Assembly (NCBI GenBank): GCA_000827325.1
Contig: KN832896.1
Span: 194,414 to 258,413, forward strand
Origin: Oidiodendron maius Zn
Taxonomy: Eukaryota; Ascomycota; Leotiomycetes; Myxotrichaceae
DNA length: 64,000 nucleotides
Direction of reading: 5' to 3'
The notes below the pieces were generated by a model. The model did no database searches. It had not been told where the DNA came from and worked only from the letters and a program-made list of their open reading frames with translations. Below are positions 1 through 10,415 of this stretch, piece after piece (within the stretch, counting starts at the first letter, position 1; each line of letters starts with the position of its first letter). The translations under genes were made by a program, and so were the position numbers.

Positions 1-404
1 TGAGAGATAAGTGGTCCTAGTTTACTGGTGTAGATAATTTGAAATGAAATTATCGTTGCCAAATTCTTATCTTCAGGTGCATGCGCCTCGATCTTAACAT
101 CATCTGCTCGCACGTCTATTTTCCGTCCAGGCAATCTTATGATCTTTGCGTGGTTTAAAGTCCTGTTGTCAGTTCAATCGTAGGAGCATCAACTGGTTGG
201 TAACGTCTCCATAGCTCTTCAACTTGCTCTTTTGACTTTAGAACCGACTCGGAACCGACGTTGCCTCAATATACGTACAGGAGCTGTGATTCAGAACAAA
301 CTGATAATTAATATCTCAATCTATATGCAGTCATCCTCGAATGTCTAAAACTCGATTCCTAATTGTAAGTCAATTCATTCTTCCCTGCTTACCCATCTCC
401 ATCA
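1..404. other. No gene seen at left edge
   Basis: I see no coding frame with recognisable similarity here. It lies beyond the 3' end of the decayed minus-strand oxidoreductase that follows and could hold its old terminator. Confidence 0.5.
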
Positions 405-1560
405 CTAAACTCTCGTATCAACCGGCTGCAACCCCTTTCCCATCCGTCCAATCTGCCCTCCCATAGTATAGTACGTGCCTTCAGCTCCTGCTCCCAACGC
501 CTTGATTGCCACCTTCCTCATTAACCAGCCCATCTCCACACGCTTAAGCTGGATCTTTGCTTCCGTATCAATGGCTTCCTTGTTGAGCAGAATATTATTT
601 GGCAACTTTGGCATCACTGCAGCAGGTCGGCCGATCTCGATGATGTCGTAGGCGCCGCTCTCAAGCGCCGCTTCCATGCCAGCACGGCTGCGGAAGCCGC
701 CCGTCACCATGAGGGGGGCCTTGGGGTAGCGTTCCCTCACCGTCTTCGCGAAGTCGAGAAAGAGCGCCTCTCGCGCTATTGTGATTGCCTTTGGTATGTG
801 TGCCAGGGCGGCTGGCGCAGTTGTGGATCCGTCAACCTGAAACATTGAGGGGTTCTCAAAGGACCCGCCACTAATCTCGATGAAGTCGACACTAGCGTCG
901 ATTATGCGGCCCATCTGTTCAAGGCCAGCCTGGAGGCCGCCGTCCCCTTGCTCACTGACATCTACGCTATTCATCTTGATGCCAATGCAGAACTGTGAAG
1001 GTGGCCGCGCGGATGCCCTTGATAATGCGCAGGACTATCTCAGCTCGCCTAGCGAGAGTCCCGCCAAACTTGTCCGTGCGCAGGTTAGTCTTGGGCGACA
1101 AAAACTGAGCGATCAGGTAGCCGTGCGCGCCGTGCAACTCAATGCCCTTGAACCCCGCAATGTGGGCTTGCCTAGCGCCGTCGATGAACTGCTGGATGGC
1201 CTTGATGACTTCGGTATGCGTCATTTCGCGGGGTGTCCCGAACATCACACAAGTGACAAAACGAGCGATATAACCGGACCCCAAATTTATAGCAACGGAG
1301 ATTCTTGGTTAGGAATGATCGCTTTCCAGCGCCTAGGGGTGATTGGCGGCCAGGGTGGCAGAGCTGCAAGAGAGCCGGTGTTCCGCTTCGTTGGATTATT
1401 GTGGCCCAGTTGCGTCACGCCTCCTGAAGGACTGGGGTACTTGCAGTTGGGGCGGGGATGGCGATATCTTCGGGGGAGCCGAGATAGGTGTGGGAGATTT
1501 GGACATTGTCTATGGACGGGGCAAGGTATCAGAATGGTGGCAGACCGAAGGTGCTGAGGA
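405..1560 (-). pseudogene. Old yellow enzyme-type NADH:flavin oxidoreductase, decayed
   Basis: The minus strand carries most of an OYE-family FMN oxidoreductase (enone or xenobiotic reductase type), but split over frames. Seen from 5' to 3': a stretch with QLCHPGRQSPLGAGKR (substrate/FMN region), then GFKGIELHGAHGYLIAQFL (family hallmark), then NSVDVSEQGDGG and a C-terminal part with VTGGFRS and IEIGRPA (FMN phosphate site). A TGA sits where the family has Trp before NWATIIQ (near 1420). A frame change falls near 1290 and another near 975; neither has intron signals. The N-terminal 60-70 residues and a start codon are missing. A dead gene is the simplest reading; sequencing error at three places is less likely. 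Confidence 0.85.
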
Positions 1561-2262
1561 TGGCTAACCCGTGAAAATAAAACCCCAGCCCCCATCAGCT
1601 CATTCCGAGTATGCCCGTGGGGATTTATTATCCGGATCCTGCTTAGGTGCCATGTTCTCTGCCATTGCTGCCTGCGACAATAACTAGGTCTCGTGTTACA
1701 ATGTAAAAACAGACAACAGAACGAGACAGAAAGAAACCAAACGGCTACTGAAGCTTACCTTTGCGAGCCTGTTGGGAAGTGCCAGGCCGCGCAGCAGTGT
1801 TGGGAACTTGACAATAACGACATTGAATCGTATGCGCATCCTTCCTTCTTATGGGCAAAAACGCTGTGAATTGAGGTAGTAACGTTGTTGCATATATAGA
1901 CAGAACGGTCGATGCTGTTTCTATAAATTACTTGTGAAAATAAATAGTCAATTGAAGAGGATATACTTTTATAAGAGCATGGTGCATAACGTTGGCAGTG
2001 AAGGAGATCCCCGACCCCACCCGACGGCATATTGTTTGACCGGCGGCCAACGAACAGCCTGTTGGACCGAGGCAAGGGTGGTGGCGAATCAAATTACGTG
2101 GCTGGTTGGAAGAAGGTTTATGGGGTAAGCGCAGCCGAGGCCAATGCATGATGAAACGATATAGTGGAGACGCGCAATGCTGTTGTCGTTCTAAGTACCT
2201 ACCATGGAGTACGCCCAACGGAGAGTTAGAAGTCTGTCGGGATCCTAGTATAGAGTATATTT
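1561..2262. other. No intact gene; short open frames only
   Basis: Only short overlapping frames on both strands without recognisable domains. The region sits between two gene relics and may hold their eroded flanks. Confidence 0.4.
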
Positions 2263-2802
2263 TTGAAGACTACCTTACAGAGTCGATTCTTTGTCATCAT
2301 TTCTACTGTCGCCGGCCTTCCATACATTACCTATCTAGCACACTCCCTAGTCCTAGGGCTATCATGGCGCCAAACTGTCGGGATATTAAGTTCAAAACAA
2401 AGGCTATTCGCAATACGAGCGAGTTGGCTTGGGGAGCAGATGATGGTCCTGACATTTATGAGGACGAGAACATTCGCTTGTTTGTATCAAGGTGAGAGTG
2501 ACGGTGAAGAGAAAATCAGCTGTACCGAACCCGTTTCTTCGAAGGAGTTTGATGACCTTACATTAGATCTTAGAGAGAAGGACGGGGCAAAAGATATCAT
2601 GGGAAGCACGGCGATGGAACATCACGAACGGTCGGACCTGCAGCGCATAGTAGATGAAGTGTTGCAAGAACCCCCAACGGACAGAGTCGCCGTCGTCGTT
2701 TGTGGGCCAGCGGCGATGGTTTGCGACTTGAGAGATGCCGTCGGATTCTGGATCCAAATGGGACGAGATGTTTACTTTAAGCACGAGACTTTCAGTCTAT
2801 GA
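2263..2802 (+). pseudogene. Ferric reductase-like C-terminal NAD-binding relic
   Basis: The last 45 residues (VAVVVCGPAAMVCDLRDAVG and the end YFKHETFSL) match the C-terminal NAD(P)H-binding part of fungal FRE-type ferric-chelate reductases, where a CGP motif is followed by a short aromatic-rich tail. The segment upstream (about residues 15-70) faintly resembles the start of the same domain, and an alternative frame ending near 2495 (ENIRLFVS) looks like the missing strand, so a frame change near 2490 is likely. The heme-binding membrane domain and the FAD domain are absent. It is a truncated remnant, not a working reductase. Confidence 0.55.
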
Positions 2803-3472
2803 GATTGAAAAGTCTCAAGATTGAGCATTTGTGATGGAAAATCCGCATTTGCTATTACAATAATATATCTAATTATAACCGACGTAAATATCCATTCTAG
2901 CGCAGGCTTCTACCGGTAACATCTTCCTTGACTTCAAGTTCCCCTGCCATGTTGTTCTTGAAAGGATCGATATGAATTTGATATTTGCAATATACTTCCC
3001 CGTGATTGGTGTGCAGGGGTATTCTGTTGAGCGCGATCTTCGAATTCCCTGGCTAGCATCGGTTCTAGATACCTGGTGCAAGGAAGGGACAACCGAATTC
3101 CGAGCCGCAGATGGCTCCATTCCAAATCAACACCTGGTTGGCCTATCGGAAGCAAGTTGTCACGTGCAAGCCAAGAAAAGGCTTATTACCCTCCTTTAGT
3201 CATATTTCGCGGCCAATTATTAGACCCTTACGATCCCCAGACAGCATATAAGTCCCAGATATTTCCAGAGCTTCAAGAATCAGAGCACTCATTTTAGCTG
3301 CATATTTCTTGTCACGTGATACAAACTCTCCAGAATCACTCTACGTGACACAAGCTAGTTGCAAGTCAGCTAGCTCTGTCTCGCCCAAGCTCGTATTACT
3401 CTCATAGGCATTGTTCTCCTTAGTTTTGAACCGCTGTTGGACCCCATTGGTCTCTTCTTTCTCATTATCTAC
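2803..3472. other. Intergenic; putative promoter of the acetyltransferase
   Basis: No gene seen. A TATA-like ATATAAG lies near 3246, about 225 bases before the acetyltransferase start, and pyrimidine-rich stretches precede the ATG. Confidence 0.35.
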
Positions 3473-4242
3473 ATGGCAACCACAAAGTTCACACCAGCTA
3501 GTGCTGCGACCAAATACGCCATCACAGGCTGCACCGTCGCCGACGGTGACGCGCTGGCCGCCAACAATATCCCCGCCTTTTGGGCTAACCCACACTGGCG
3601 GCTGGACTGGCGGCACCGCACCCTGGAGTATCATGTAATCCAGGTGGCCAAGCGCTTTCCACGCAGACTGCTTACCAGCCGCGAAACCAAGCGCCACCAA
3701 AAAGCTGTTGATCCCGACACCGGCCGCGTTGTCGGCTACGCGCGATGGATTCTGCCGCCCGATTACGCCTTTGCGTGGCCCGAGGCTGTCGTGCCTGCGG
3801 TCAGTGCCGACGATGAGACCTTCTTTAACCGCATCGCCTCGACCTCTCACTGGGATCCCGACAACCGGTCTGATCCTTTAATAGTGCCGATTCGGAAGGC
3901 CGAGAACGACATTTTGTCAAGAAGGACATATATACGTACGTGAGGTTCCATGTTGTGTGATTAACGATGTGCAATAGTTACTAACATTTCACAGAGTTAG
4001 ACTACGTGGCCGTGCATCCGGACAACCAGGGCAAGGGCATCGGGACCGAGTTAGTTGCGAGCGGCATAAGGGAAGCCGAGAAGATTGGACTTGACATTTA
4101 CGTCTGCGCCTTCCAGCCTGGCGTTGGGGTATATAAGCGACTCGGATTCCATATCGAGCGGGAGATCATACAGGATGATACCATATATGGTGGGCCAGGA
4201 GAGGATTATAGATGTTTCATGACTTACAAGGTAGCGCGATAA
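3473..4242 (+). CDS. GNAT-family N-acetyltransferase, one intron
   Basis: Probable acetyl-CoA-dependent N-acetyltransferase of unknown substrate, cytosolic. Exons 3473-3935 and 3995-4242 give 236 residues. The intron (GTACGT donor, TTACTAACA branch site, CAG acceptor) restores the frame by making a CAG codon across the junction. The C-terminal exon holds the acetyl-CoA pyrophosphate-binding motif A, in VAVHPDNQGKGIGTELV, followed by the family's VYKRLGF motif B region. The N-terminal part has the usual fungal layout with a WANPHW segment. I chose the ATG at 3473 (MATTKFT) because upstream in-frame codons lack a better start. Neighbours are unrelated, so the substrate cannot be inferred. Confidence 0.88.
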
Positions 4243-5208
4243 TTACCACTCTTTTAATTGAATTAATGAAATCGAAGAATTTGAGGCCGGTTACGTTCCC
4301 CTTAGCGACGCTTTGAGACAGCGTATGATTGTTTAACGAAACAGAGACTAGAAGTTAACTTCGTTCAATCCCCAAAAGGGCCTACAGCGATGACGAATTG
4401 CAATTTACGGGATCACACTGTATGTATGTGGCGTTGTCAGCCCCTACCCTTCACAAGCCGAAAGCCGGATGAGGGGTAGCTTCATATACCCAAGATATAT
4501 AAAACGATGTGGGTATTTTGGTTAATAACTACCTCAGACGATGCATGTTCAGGAGTGTTGGAAACAATACCGGACCGATATCGAATATTCCCCTGCTAGT
4601 TGTGGCAAGCGACGACGGACGAGGGGGTAGGGTTTATGCCGCGGGGTACAGGCCCAGCTAACCTGCCCGAGTTGCAGTAGTCTAATTCTAGCGGCTATCC
4701 AATAGCTGACAGTAGCACTAGCACAATTTGGTTACAGCCGATATCTGGACCCGAGCCCAGTTCTCTGTGATGCTCCATGCAAGTGGGTTCTTTTCCGAGT
4801 GGGTTCCGTGTCAAAACCTTGTTCTTATCCCCCCGCCCGCTGTTTACGCGTCAATTGCCCTCGGTGGTATTCGAGCTACATCTGCAATCCCTGCGGATGG
4901 GAACGATATGTTACTGTACAGCTGGTCTAAACGTTTTCGTAATCCTTACCTGTTGTAAGTTTGGCTCCGGTCGATGGAGACAGACCCCTGATCTCTGCTG
5001 GGGATAATTCGGTACTACAGGGTCTTTCGGTGCCGGTTCGAAAATCAAGGTAGACGGCACATTTCTCCTATGAAGCTGTGCTCGATGCGATATATAGTTG
5101 GAATTTTATGCCATCGCTAAACTTAATATTTCTCTGCCATTTATATTTGCCTTATTCATGGCAAAATAAAGTCTTTCGCACGTCACCTTACAAATCACTT
5201 TAGACGAT
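4243..5208. other. Intergenic, no gene recognised
   Basis: Only short frames without domains (4728-5007 overlap in two frames). An AT-rich tract at about 5090-5170 just before the next ATG is a plausible core promoter for the following SDR-like gene. Confidence 0.4.
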
Positions 5209-6018
5209 ATGACTTCTTATAAACCTCTGGTGCTTGTATTGGGCGCAGGCTTAAGCATTGGACAAACCGTTGCAAAGAAATTTGTATCTGACGGATACAG
5301 CGTTGCGCTAGCTGCACGGAGCTTATCAGAGCGTAGGGTATCAAACCAGGAGTGGACATATACGATCGATCTTAGCAATCCTGGCGCTGTTGAAGCTCTC
5401 TTTACTAAGGTATCCGAGGATGTCGGGATACCAAATGTGGTCATCTTCAATGGTAAGATGGCTAAAATACCCAGCTGTGAAATTTTACTAACCTGTTGTT
5501 CTCCTTTACATGTTAAAGCCTTCAGCCTGCTCCCAAGCAAGGACCACCCGTTTGCAGTCTCTGTATGGGAGTTTGAAAATAGCCTCAAAGTAAATATGAT
5601 CAGCACATATGCAGCTGCCAAATGCGCCGTTGAGGGATTTGATAAGCTTCCCAAGTCGATGCTGAAGTCTTTCTTGTACACTGGAAATATACTCAATACA
5701 ACAACAATGCCTGTGTTTTTGGCACTCGGTGTGGGTAAATCAGCCTCTTCGCACATCATTCAATCTGGTGCGAGTGCGTATGCGGAGAAGGGCTATTGGT
5801 AGGGCCGCAGAGACTACACCATCTTATTGAGTTATTGATCTAATAAGGGATATAGTTTCTACTATGTTGACGAACGTAAAGAAGATGGATCTCCGATTGG
5901 TTCTGCAATTAGTGGCCAAGCACATGCTGATTATTTCTTCGAGTTAGCTGCCAAACCAGACCAAGGTCCCTGGTTGTCGACTTTCGTTAATGGCAAGGGC
6001 TATACTAAATTCGACTAA
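5209..6018 (+). CDS. SDR-like NAD(P)-binding oxidoreductase, two introns
   Basis: A 228-residue short-chain dehydrogenase-like protein from exons 5209-5452, 5519-5798 and 5856-6018. The N-terminus has a Rossmann glycine motif in LGAGLSIGQTVAKKF (about residues 9-23). The middle has TYAAAKCAVEGFDKLP, and the spliced C-terminus reads YYVDERKEDGSPIG then GPWLSTFVNGKGYTKFD, typical of a widespread fungal SDR family of unknown substrate. Intron 1 (66 bases, branch TTTACTAACC, acceptor AAAG) keeps the frame and has no stop, so intron retention would add 22 residues. Intron 2 (57 bases) ends in ATAG and creates a TGT codon. Reading past the first stop without splicing loses the conserved tail, which supports the model. 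Confidence 0.82.
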
Positions 6019-6792
6019 TTATAGCACTGGTTGATGTTTAATCATTTGAAATAATAGGAGGCCTTGAACTACAAAATTTTTATCCTCGCGAATGTCATGC
6101 ATACAAAATGAGTTGACCATAACCAATATTCCGTACATCCCACGCTCAAAATGGCATCCCAGTCTAGCCAGCAGCTGTTTTTCGTCCCCTCCACGAAAAC
6201 AACTTAATGAGCAGCGTATAGACGCACTTGCTGCTGACCATAAAATTGTCGGTACCCAATTGGATGCAGGATACCAGACACTGTAGATGATATGGTCAAC
6301 CTGATTGATTGTAAACGAATGCTTTGACCGATTGGATGAGATGGATGAAGAATTGGATTCGGGAGCATTATTGGCGTGCTACATACAATCTCTCGAAACT
6401 ATGACTCGCTCAATTAAAGCAGAGAATGCTACAAGTTTGGAATGCAGTGCCAGACTCCTACATTCGGACCCTTTATAACTCGTGGAGAGCACGACGTCCG
6501 GCAGTTATTGATGCACATGTTGGTCCTACTCAATACTAGACTAGAAGTAAATTGGTCGATTTAGGAAGGCGGTGGTCATGAAATATTATAAAATACGATG
6601 AAATGGGTTGAGTGGAGGACAGGGTTGCGCAGGTCGTAGTCGCGAATCAAGGTGAAACTCAGTGTATTGACTATATGAGTATGGTACCCTAAGGATTTAG
6701 AGAATGTACAATTATTCAGGGGCGATAGTAGAATTTGCGTTTACGATGCCCCTCACTCACTCCCTAGTCCGATCGGACATCGGGCCTTATCA
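6019..6792. other. Intergenic with LTR-like scrap
   Basis: No gene supported. It contains one copy of the 44-47 base element shared with 24.2 and 45.8 kb, entered separately. Confidence 0.4.
6630..6673 (-). repeat. LTR-like core, copy A
   Basis: Read on the minus strand, this stretch matches copies at 24155-24201 and 45794-45839, sharing TGAGTTTCACCTTGAT and CGACTAC flanks. It is the most diverged of the three. A short eroded piece of an LTR-type element is the likely source; family cannot be fixed from this alone. Confidence 0.55.
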
Positions 6793-7254
6793 ATGCCGTC
6801 CCAAAGTGATTACTTCGTACCTTCGTACTTCGTACAGTACACCGCAATACAAGGATCCCCTCCGGGCCACGATGAAATAAGGCCAGAGCTAAATCTACTC
6901 ACCCTCAGTCTACATCTACTCGACCTAACCGTGCCGTACTTAGACGCGATGCACGTTGCTGTCCCATGCCTGAGGAGTTGCATGGAGGACAAGGATGGTC
7001 CAAACATCTCAACTCTTAAGAGCTTGGAATTGATATATATATTATTCGAAGCTTCCATCTCCAGCATGTCCCGAACCGCAATTAGCGGCGATGAGGTAGT
7101 GGAGCAGCTCATCGCCACGAATAGTGTTGACATGAGGGACGCAGATAGCGACACGGCGTTATTTTGGACGGCAAAGAAAGGCAAACTATCCTTCGTTGAA
7201 AGACTCCTCGACACGGGCTGCGCCGATCCGAACACTACAGATGTCTACCACTAG
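6793..7254 (+). pseudogene. Ankyrin-repeat-like fragment
   Basis: A 153-residue open frame whose last 45 residues resemble one and a half ankyrin repeats (DADSDTALFWTAKKGKLSF, then ERLLDTGCADPNTTD). The first 100 residues show no domain. Fungal NLR and ankyrin proteins are usually far longer, so this is probably a scrap of one. An expressed short gene cannot be ruled out. Confidence 0.35.
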
Positions 7255-7993
7255 ATACCACTGTTATGAACAGCAACGAACGGCCACGAGGAGAATCCAG
7301 TAGCCACAACATGGCTGATCTCATTCAAGCAGAGATCCGGCAGTGTGATCCTCTTGCGGCCAACTATCTTTCCTTGATGGCCTGCATAGTTCCAAAGGAT
7401 GTCCCATAATCTCTTCTTCTACCAGGGCAGACGCGGAAGGAGATGGATGCGATCGGAACGCTCGACGCATATTCATTTATTAATAAGCGACCAGCAACCC
7501 AATTGAGACCTGAATAGGCAAAATCGATGCACCATGGCTGAAACTTCTGGTCAGAAGAAGCGGCGGTGGTGCTGGCCGTATGACTAGGGAAGCCAAACAG
7601 CAAGAAGCCAACAACAAAGTTTTATGTACAGTACAACACTGTCAGATGATTCAATACAACGAGACCTGACGTCTGACAGATCATATTGTAATTGACTATA
7701 GATCTAATGATAACGATATACCACTTCCTCTATCAACGAAGCAAATTTTTTGAAATTGACAGAAACATATTGAAAGGATAGAAAGCCTCCTCAGAAGACT
7801 GGCTTTCTAGGCTCAAAAGCCCCCAGACAACCACCAAGCGGGAATTTTTGCCAGTGGTCGGCTAAGTTGCATTCAGCACTGTCTGGCCATGACGGTTCCA
7901 ACAGCATGGATAAACTTTGACTCCACTCTGCCATTGCCCAAACTATCCTTTACGCTACATTCCAGAGTAGCAAGGAAAATTTCGACAATATTC
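7255..7993. other. Intergenic, no gene recognised
   Basis: No supported gene; short frames only. It separates the ankyrin-like scrap from the 3' end of the membrane-protein gene. Confidence 0.4.
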
Positions 7994-8686
7994 TTAACCC
8001 ATCTCCATCTCGGTGGACACAGCTTGCACAAGGCAGAAACAGTCGACAATGGCCTGGACACACCAGCCGGAGGCCGGAATCCAGAAGGTTACGCTACCGT
8101 TCCACGCTAGGGGCCCGGTCTTGAAGCAGTGTAGGGCAGCGGCTGGGATATAGAGAGTAGGGGCGATAATATTCAGGACGGCAATCGACTTAGGAAAAAG
8201 GGGCTTGGATCGGCGATCGATAATGATGGCGTAAGCAAAGGCGAAATTCTGGACTATGAACGCCGGCCAGGGCATACAGTAAGTGACCCAGAACAGGTCG
8301 TTTAGGGCTTGCGTGATTTCGACGGGGCGATCGAGACGGTAACTTGTGACAGCCAGGACCATACCCGACATTATAAATACGAGGCTGCCGGCAGCGCCGG
8401 ACGCCAGCTGTAGAGCACTGACGGCATGGTGGGGGTTGGAAATTCGTCGCATCTGGGCCGAGATGACTGCCGTGAAGAGAAGATAGAACATGCCTGAGAA
8501 GACCATCAGTGACGCGCCACCCTGGATGCCCTTCTCATGGTCACGGTAGTGCTTGGCCGTTTGCTCGGCGTCCCATGATGGTGGGAGTGGGGGAAGGAAT
8601 CCTGATGCCGCCAAAGCTCCGATGTTGAAAAACGTGCAAATGATTCCGCTAACAGCGCAGACGTATTGGATATTCCAAGTAGACAT
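7994..8686 (-). CDS. Multi-pass integral membrane protein, function unknown
   Basis: An intronless frame of about 230 residues from MSTWNIQ (start at 8686); an in-frame ATG at 8737 would add 17 charged residues and is the alternative. I count six probable membrane segments: near residues 8-28 (YVCAVSGIICTFFNIGALAA), a GASLMVFSGMFYLLFTAV segment, SLVFIMSGMVLAVTSY, WVTYCMPWPAFIVQNFAFAY, IAVLNIIAPTLYIPAAAL and a final WCVQAIVDCFCLVQA. A conserved-looking loop WDAEQTAKHYRDHEKGIQGG follows the first helix. It resembles small integral membrane proteins found in fungal accessory regions, but I cannot name a function. Confidence 0.65.
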   Translation of the reverse strand: MSTWNIQYVCAVSGIICTFFNIGALAASGFLPPLPPSWDAEQTAKHYRDHEKGIQGGASLMVFSGMFYLLFTAVISAQMRRISNPHHAVSALQLASGAAGSLVFIMSGMVLAVTSYRLDRPVEITQALNDLFWVTYCMPWPAFIVQNFAFAYAIIIDRRSKPLFPKSIAVLNIIAPTLYIPAAALHCFKTGPLAWNGSVTFWIPASGWCVQAIVDCFCLVQAVSTEMEMG

Positions 8687-8737
8687 GGTAGGAGATCGCC
8701 ACCACCGGTTGAAAAGGCCGTCCTTAACGAGGAACAT

Positions 8738-9698
8738 GTTTTAATGTGGTTAAATGGGTATTGTAAGTGCACAGAATGGAGCTATCGTGGGACAGGTAAG
8801 GTAGACACGCCCAGCGAGGGCAGATAAGGTCAGTATGAACAAATTCAGAGGGTGTATCGATATGGTTGACAGCGACCTCAAAGTGTCGAGGTGCATCAAA
8901 CTGAGGAATTGCATGTGTTGTATAACTACATCACCATGTCACCAAGCGGGTGCAAGAACGATACGCATTGAGACTTCCAGCACACTACTTGCGGCGGCAA
9001 GTCTTTGATCACCCTGTTGTAGCCCGATCAAAGCCTAACGTCGTCGAGCGTCTCAGATTTTAAGTCCCGCAGCACCCAATCCATACCCAAGCTCTTCATG
9101 CTGCTTCGGAGCCCGCTTGATCGTCCCATACTCCAACCTGAGTCTGGTGCGTAATTCCCTCAATTGCCGGTCAATGTCAGTGATGTCTAGTTCAGTTAAT
9201 AGCGAATTTGGCTGAACAACTGTTGTCGGTGAGAGACTTATATGCATAATTTGTTTATGTTCTGATTGTCTCAGCAGGCATTCTTGAAGAGGGTCATCCG
9301 TAGCTCGGCATATACTTGAGCAGCGCCGACCCAGCTGAAACAATGTGCATTCGCTAAATACTCCAGGAGCATATTAGAGTGTTTTAAATGACTATTAATT
9401 CAATAAAAACTATTGAAGCAAGGTCTCACTGAGGAGGCGTTAGGTTGCATCCATCTACTTATGGCTGGTGTTTGTCTCACTCAGGCCCTGTTCGTATATG
9501 AAACGTCACGCGGCGTACTTAATAAATCAAGGATGGGCTCTTTGCCTTCATCACCTCTTTGAATCGACGTGCCTGAATCTGGGTGTCGTATCTTCTGGGA
9601 CGTTGCTACCTGGGAACAAACTGATTTGGCTAGCTAACAAACATACAGATATTCACAATAAAGATACACTTCATCTTCGACTGTTGACTTTCCCATTC
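8738..9698. other. Intergenic, no gene recognised
   Basis: A 96-residue minus-strand frame at 9053-9343 has no domain I recognise and is left out. Otherwise non-coding. Confidence 0.4.
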
Positions 9699-9749
9699 AC
9701 TGTCTCATTCACTGTCCCCCGCTGACTGTCCCATTAACTGTCCCCGCTG
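9699..9749 (+). repeat. Two-copy 25-26 base tandem repeat
   Basis: Two adjacent units, 9699-9724 and 9725-9749, both read ACTGT, C/T-rich core, ACTGTCCCC, GCTG, with few differences. A third partial unit (GGCTGTCC) follows. Confidence 0.65.
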
Positions 9750-9849
9750 GCTGTCCTTGTTGACCATTCTTGTTGACTTCACTGATGTAGCAGTCATCAT
9801 TAACTTCAAGTATCTCGGAATTGCGAGTTTACTGACCTCCCATCAACCC

Positions 9850-10260
9850 CAGTAATTCGGTAGTTGTATAGGCGAAAGCATCTCGTATTGTATTCATTTA
9901 TACGCTGGGTCTAATTGCTATTTCTCCCTCCTGGGCTACGTTACCCAGTAGGCAAACAAGATCAGGATAGAGCTGTCCTACTTTAGTGCCGAGACTTACC
10001 AAAGTAGGCAGACTTATTAAATTGTTCTGGCTATTGTAATATCAGCTGGATTAAGAAATAGGGAATTAGGGAAGCAAATGATCTCTTGAATTGTATTCCT
10101 GGAATCATGAAACCCTAATCAGGGATCTAATTCCCTTATCACCTTATGCCTGTCTATACCCTTATATAGGCAGTATATCCCTTACCTTAGAACACCCTAG
10201 CTCTTTCATTTACTATACTTGATTCAAATATATTAACTAATGTAGCTTCAGGATATAGCT
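9850..10260 (+). mobile_element. Possible solo LTR-like remnant
   Basis: A non-coding stretch with a TATA-like CTTATATAGG near 10162, promoter-like downstream sequence and no gene, resembling the regulatory part of an LTR. I found no clear terminal repeats or target duplication, so this is tentative. Broken. Confidence 0.25.
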
Positions 10261-10374
10261 AGTAGGCCGTCAAATTACTGCGAGCGGCAAGTTGAGGGCT
10301 GGTCTTGCGATATCAAAATCGAGCATATACTCTTAACGGGATCTCTTACTGCAGGACTCTCCTTAAGATAGTTA

Positions 10375-10415
10375 AGGGAATTCTCTATCAAGAGCTCTTG
10401 ACTAAGAGAATCCCT
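10375..10415. repeat. Near-perfect palindrome
   Basis: The centre TCAAGAGCTCTTGA (10388-10401) is a perfect 14-base palindrome. It is flanked by arms AGGGAATTCTCT and AGAGAATCCCT that pair with one mismatch, making a 41-base inverted repeat. Related GGGATCTCTT and AAGAGATCC pieces lie on both sides. Confidence 0.75.

Noticed and set aside
880-1557. 225-residue plus-strand frame
   Set aside because: It is antisense to the decayed old yellow enzyme, whose motifs are clear on the minus strand.
9053-9343. 96-residue minus-strand frame
   Set aside because: No domain, no conserved-looking motif, no splice context.
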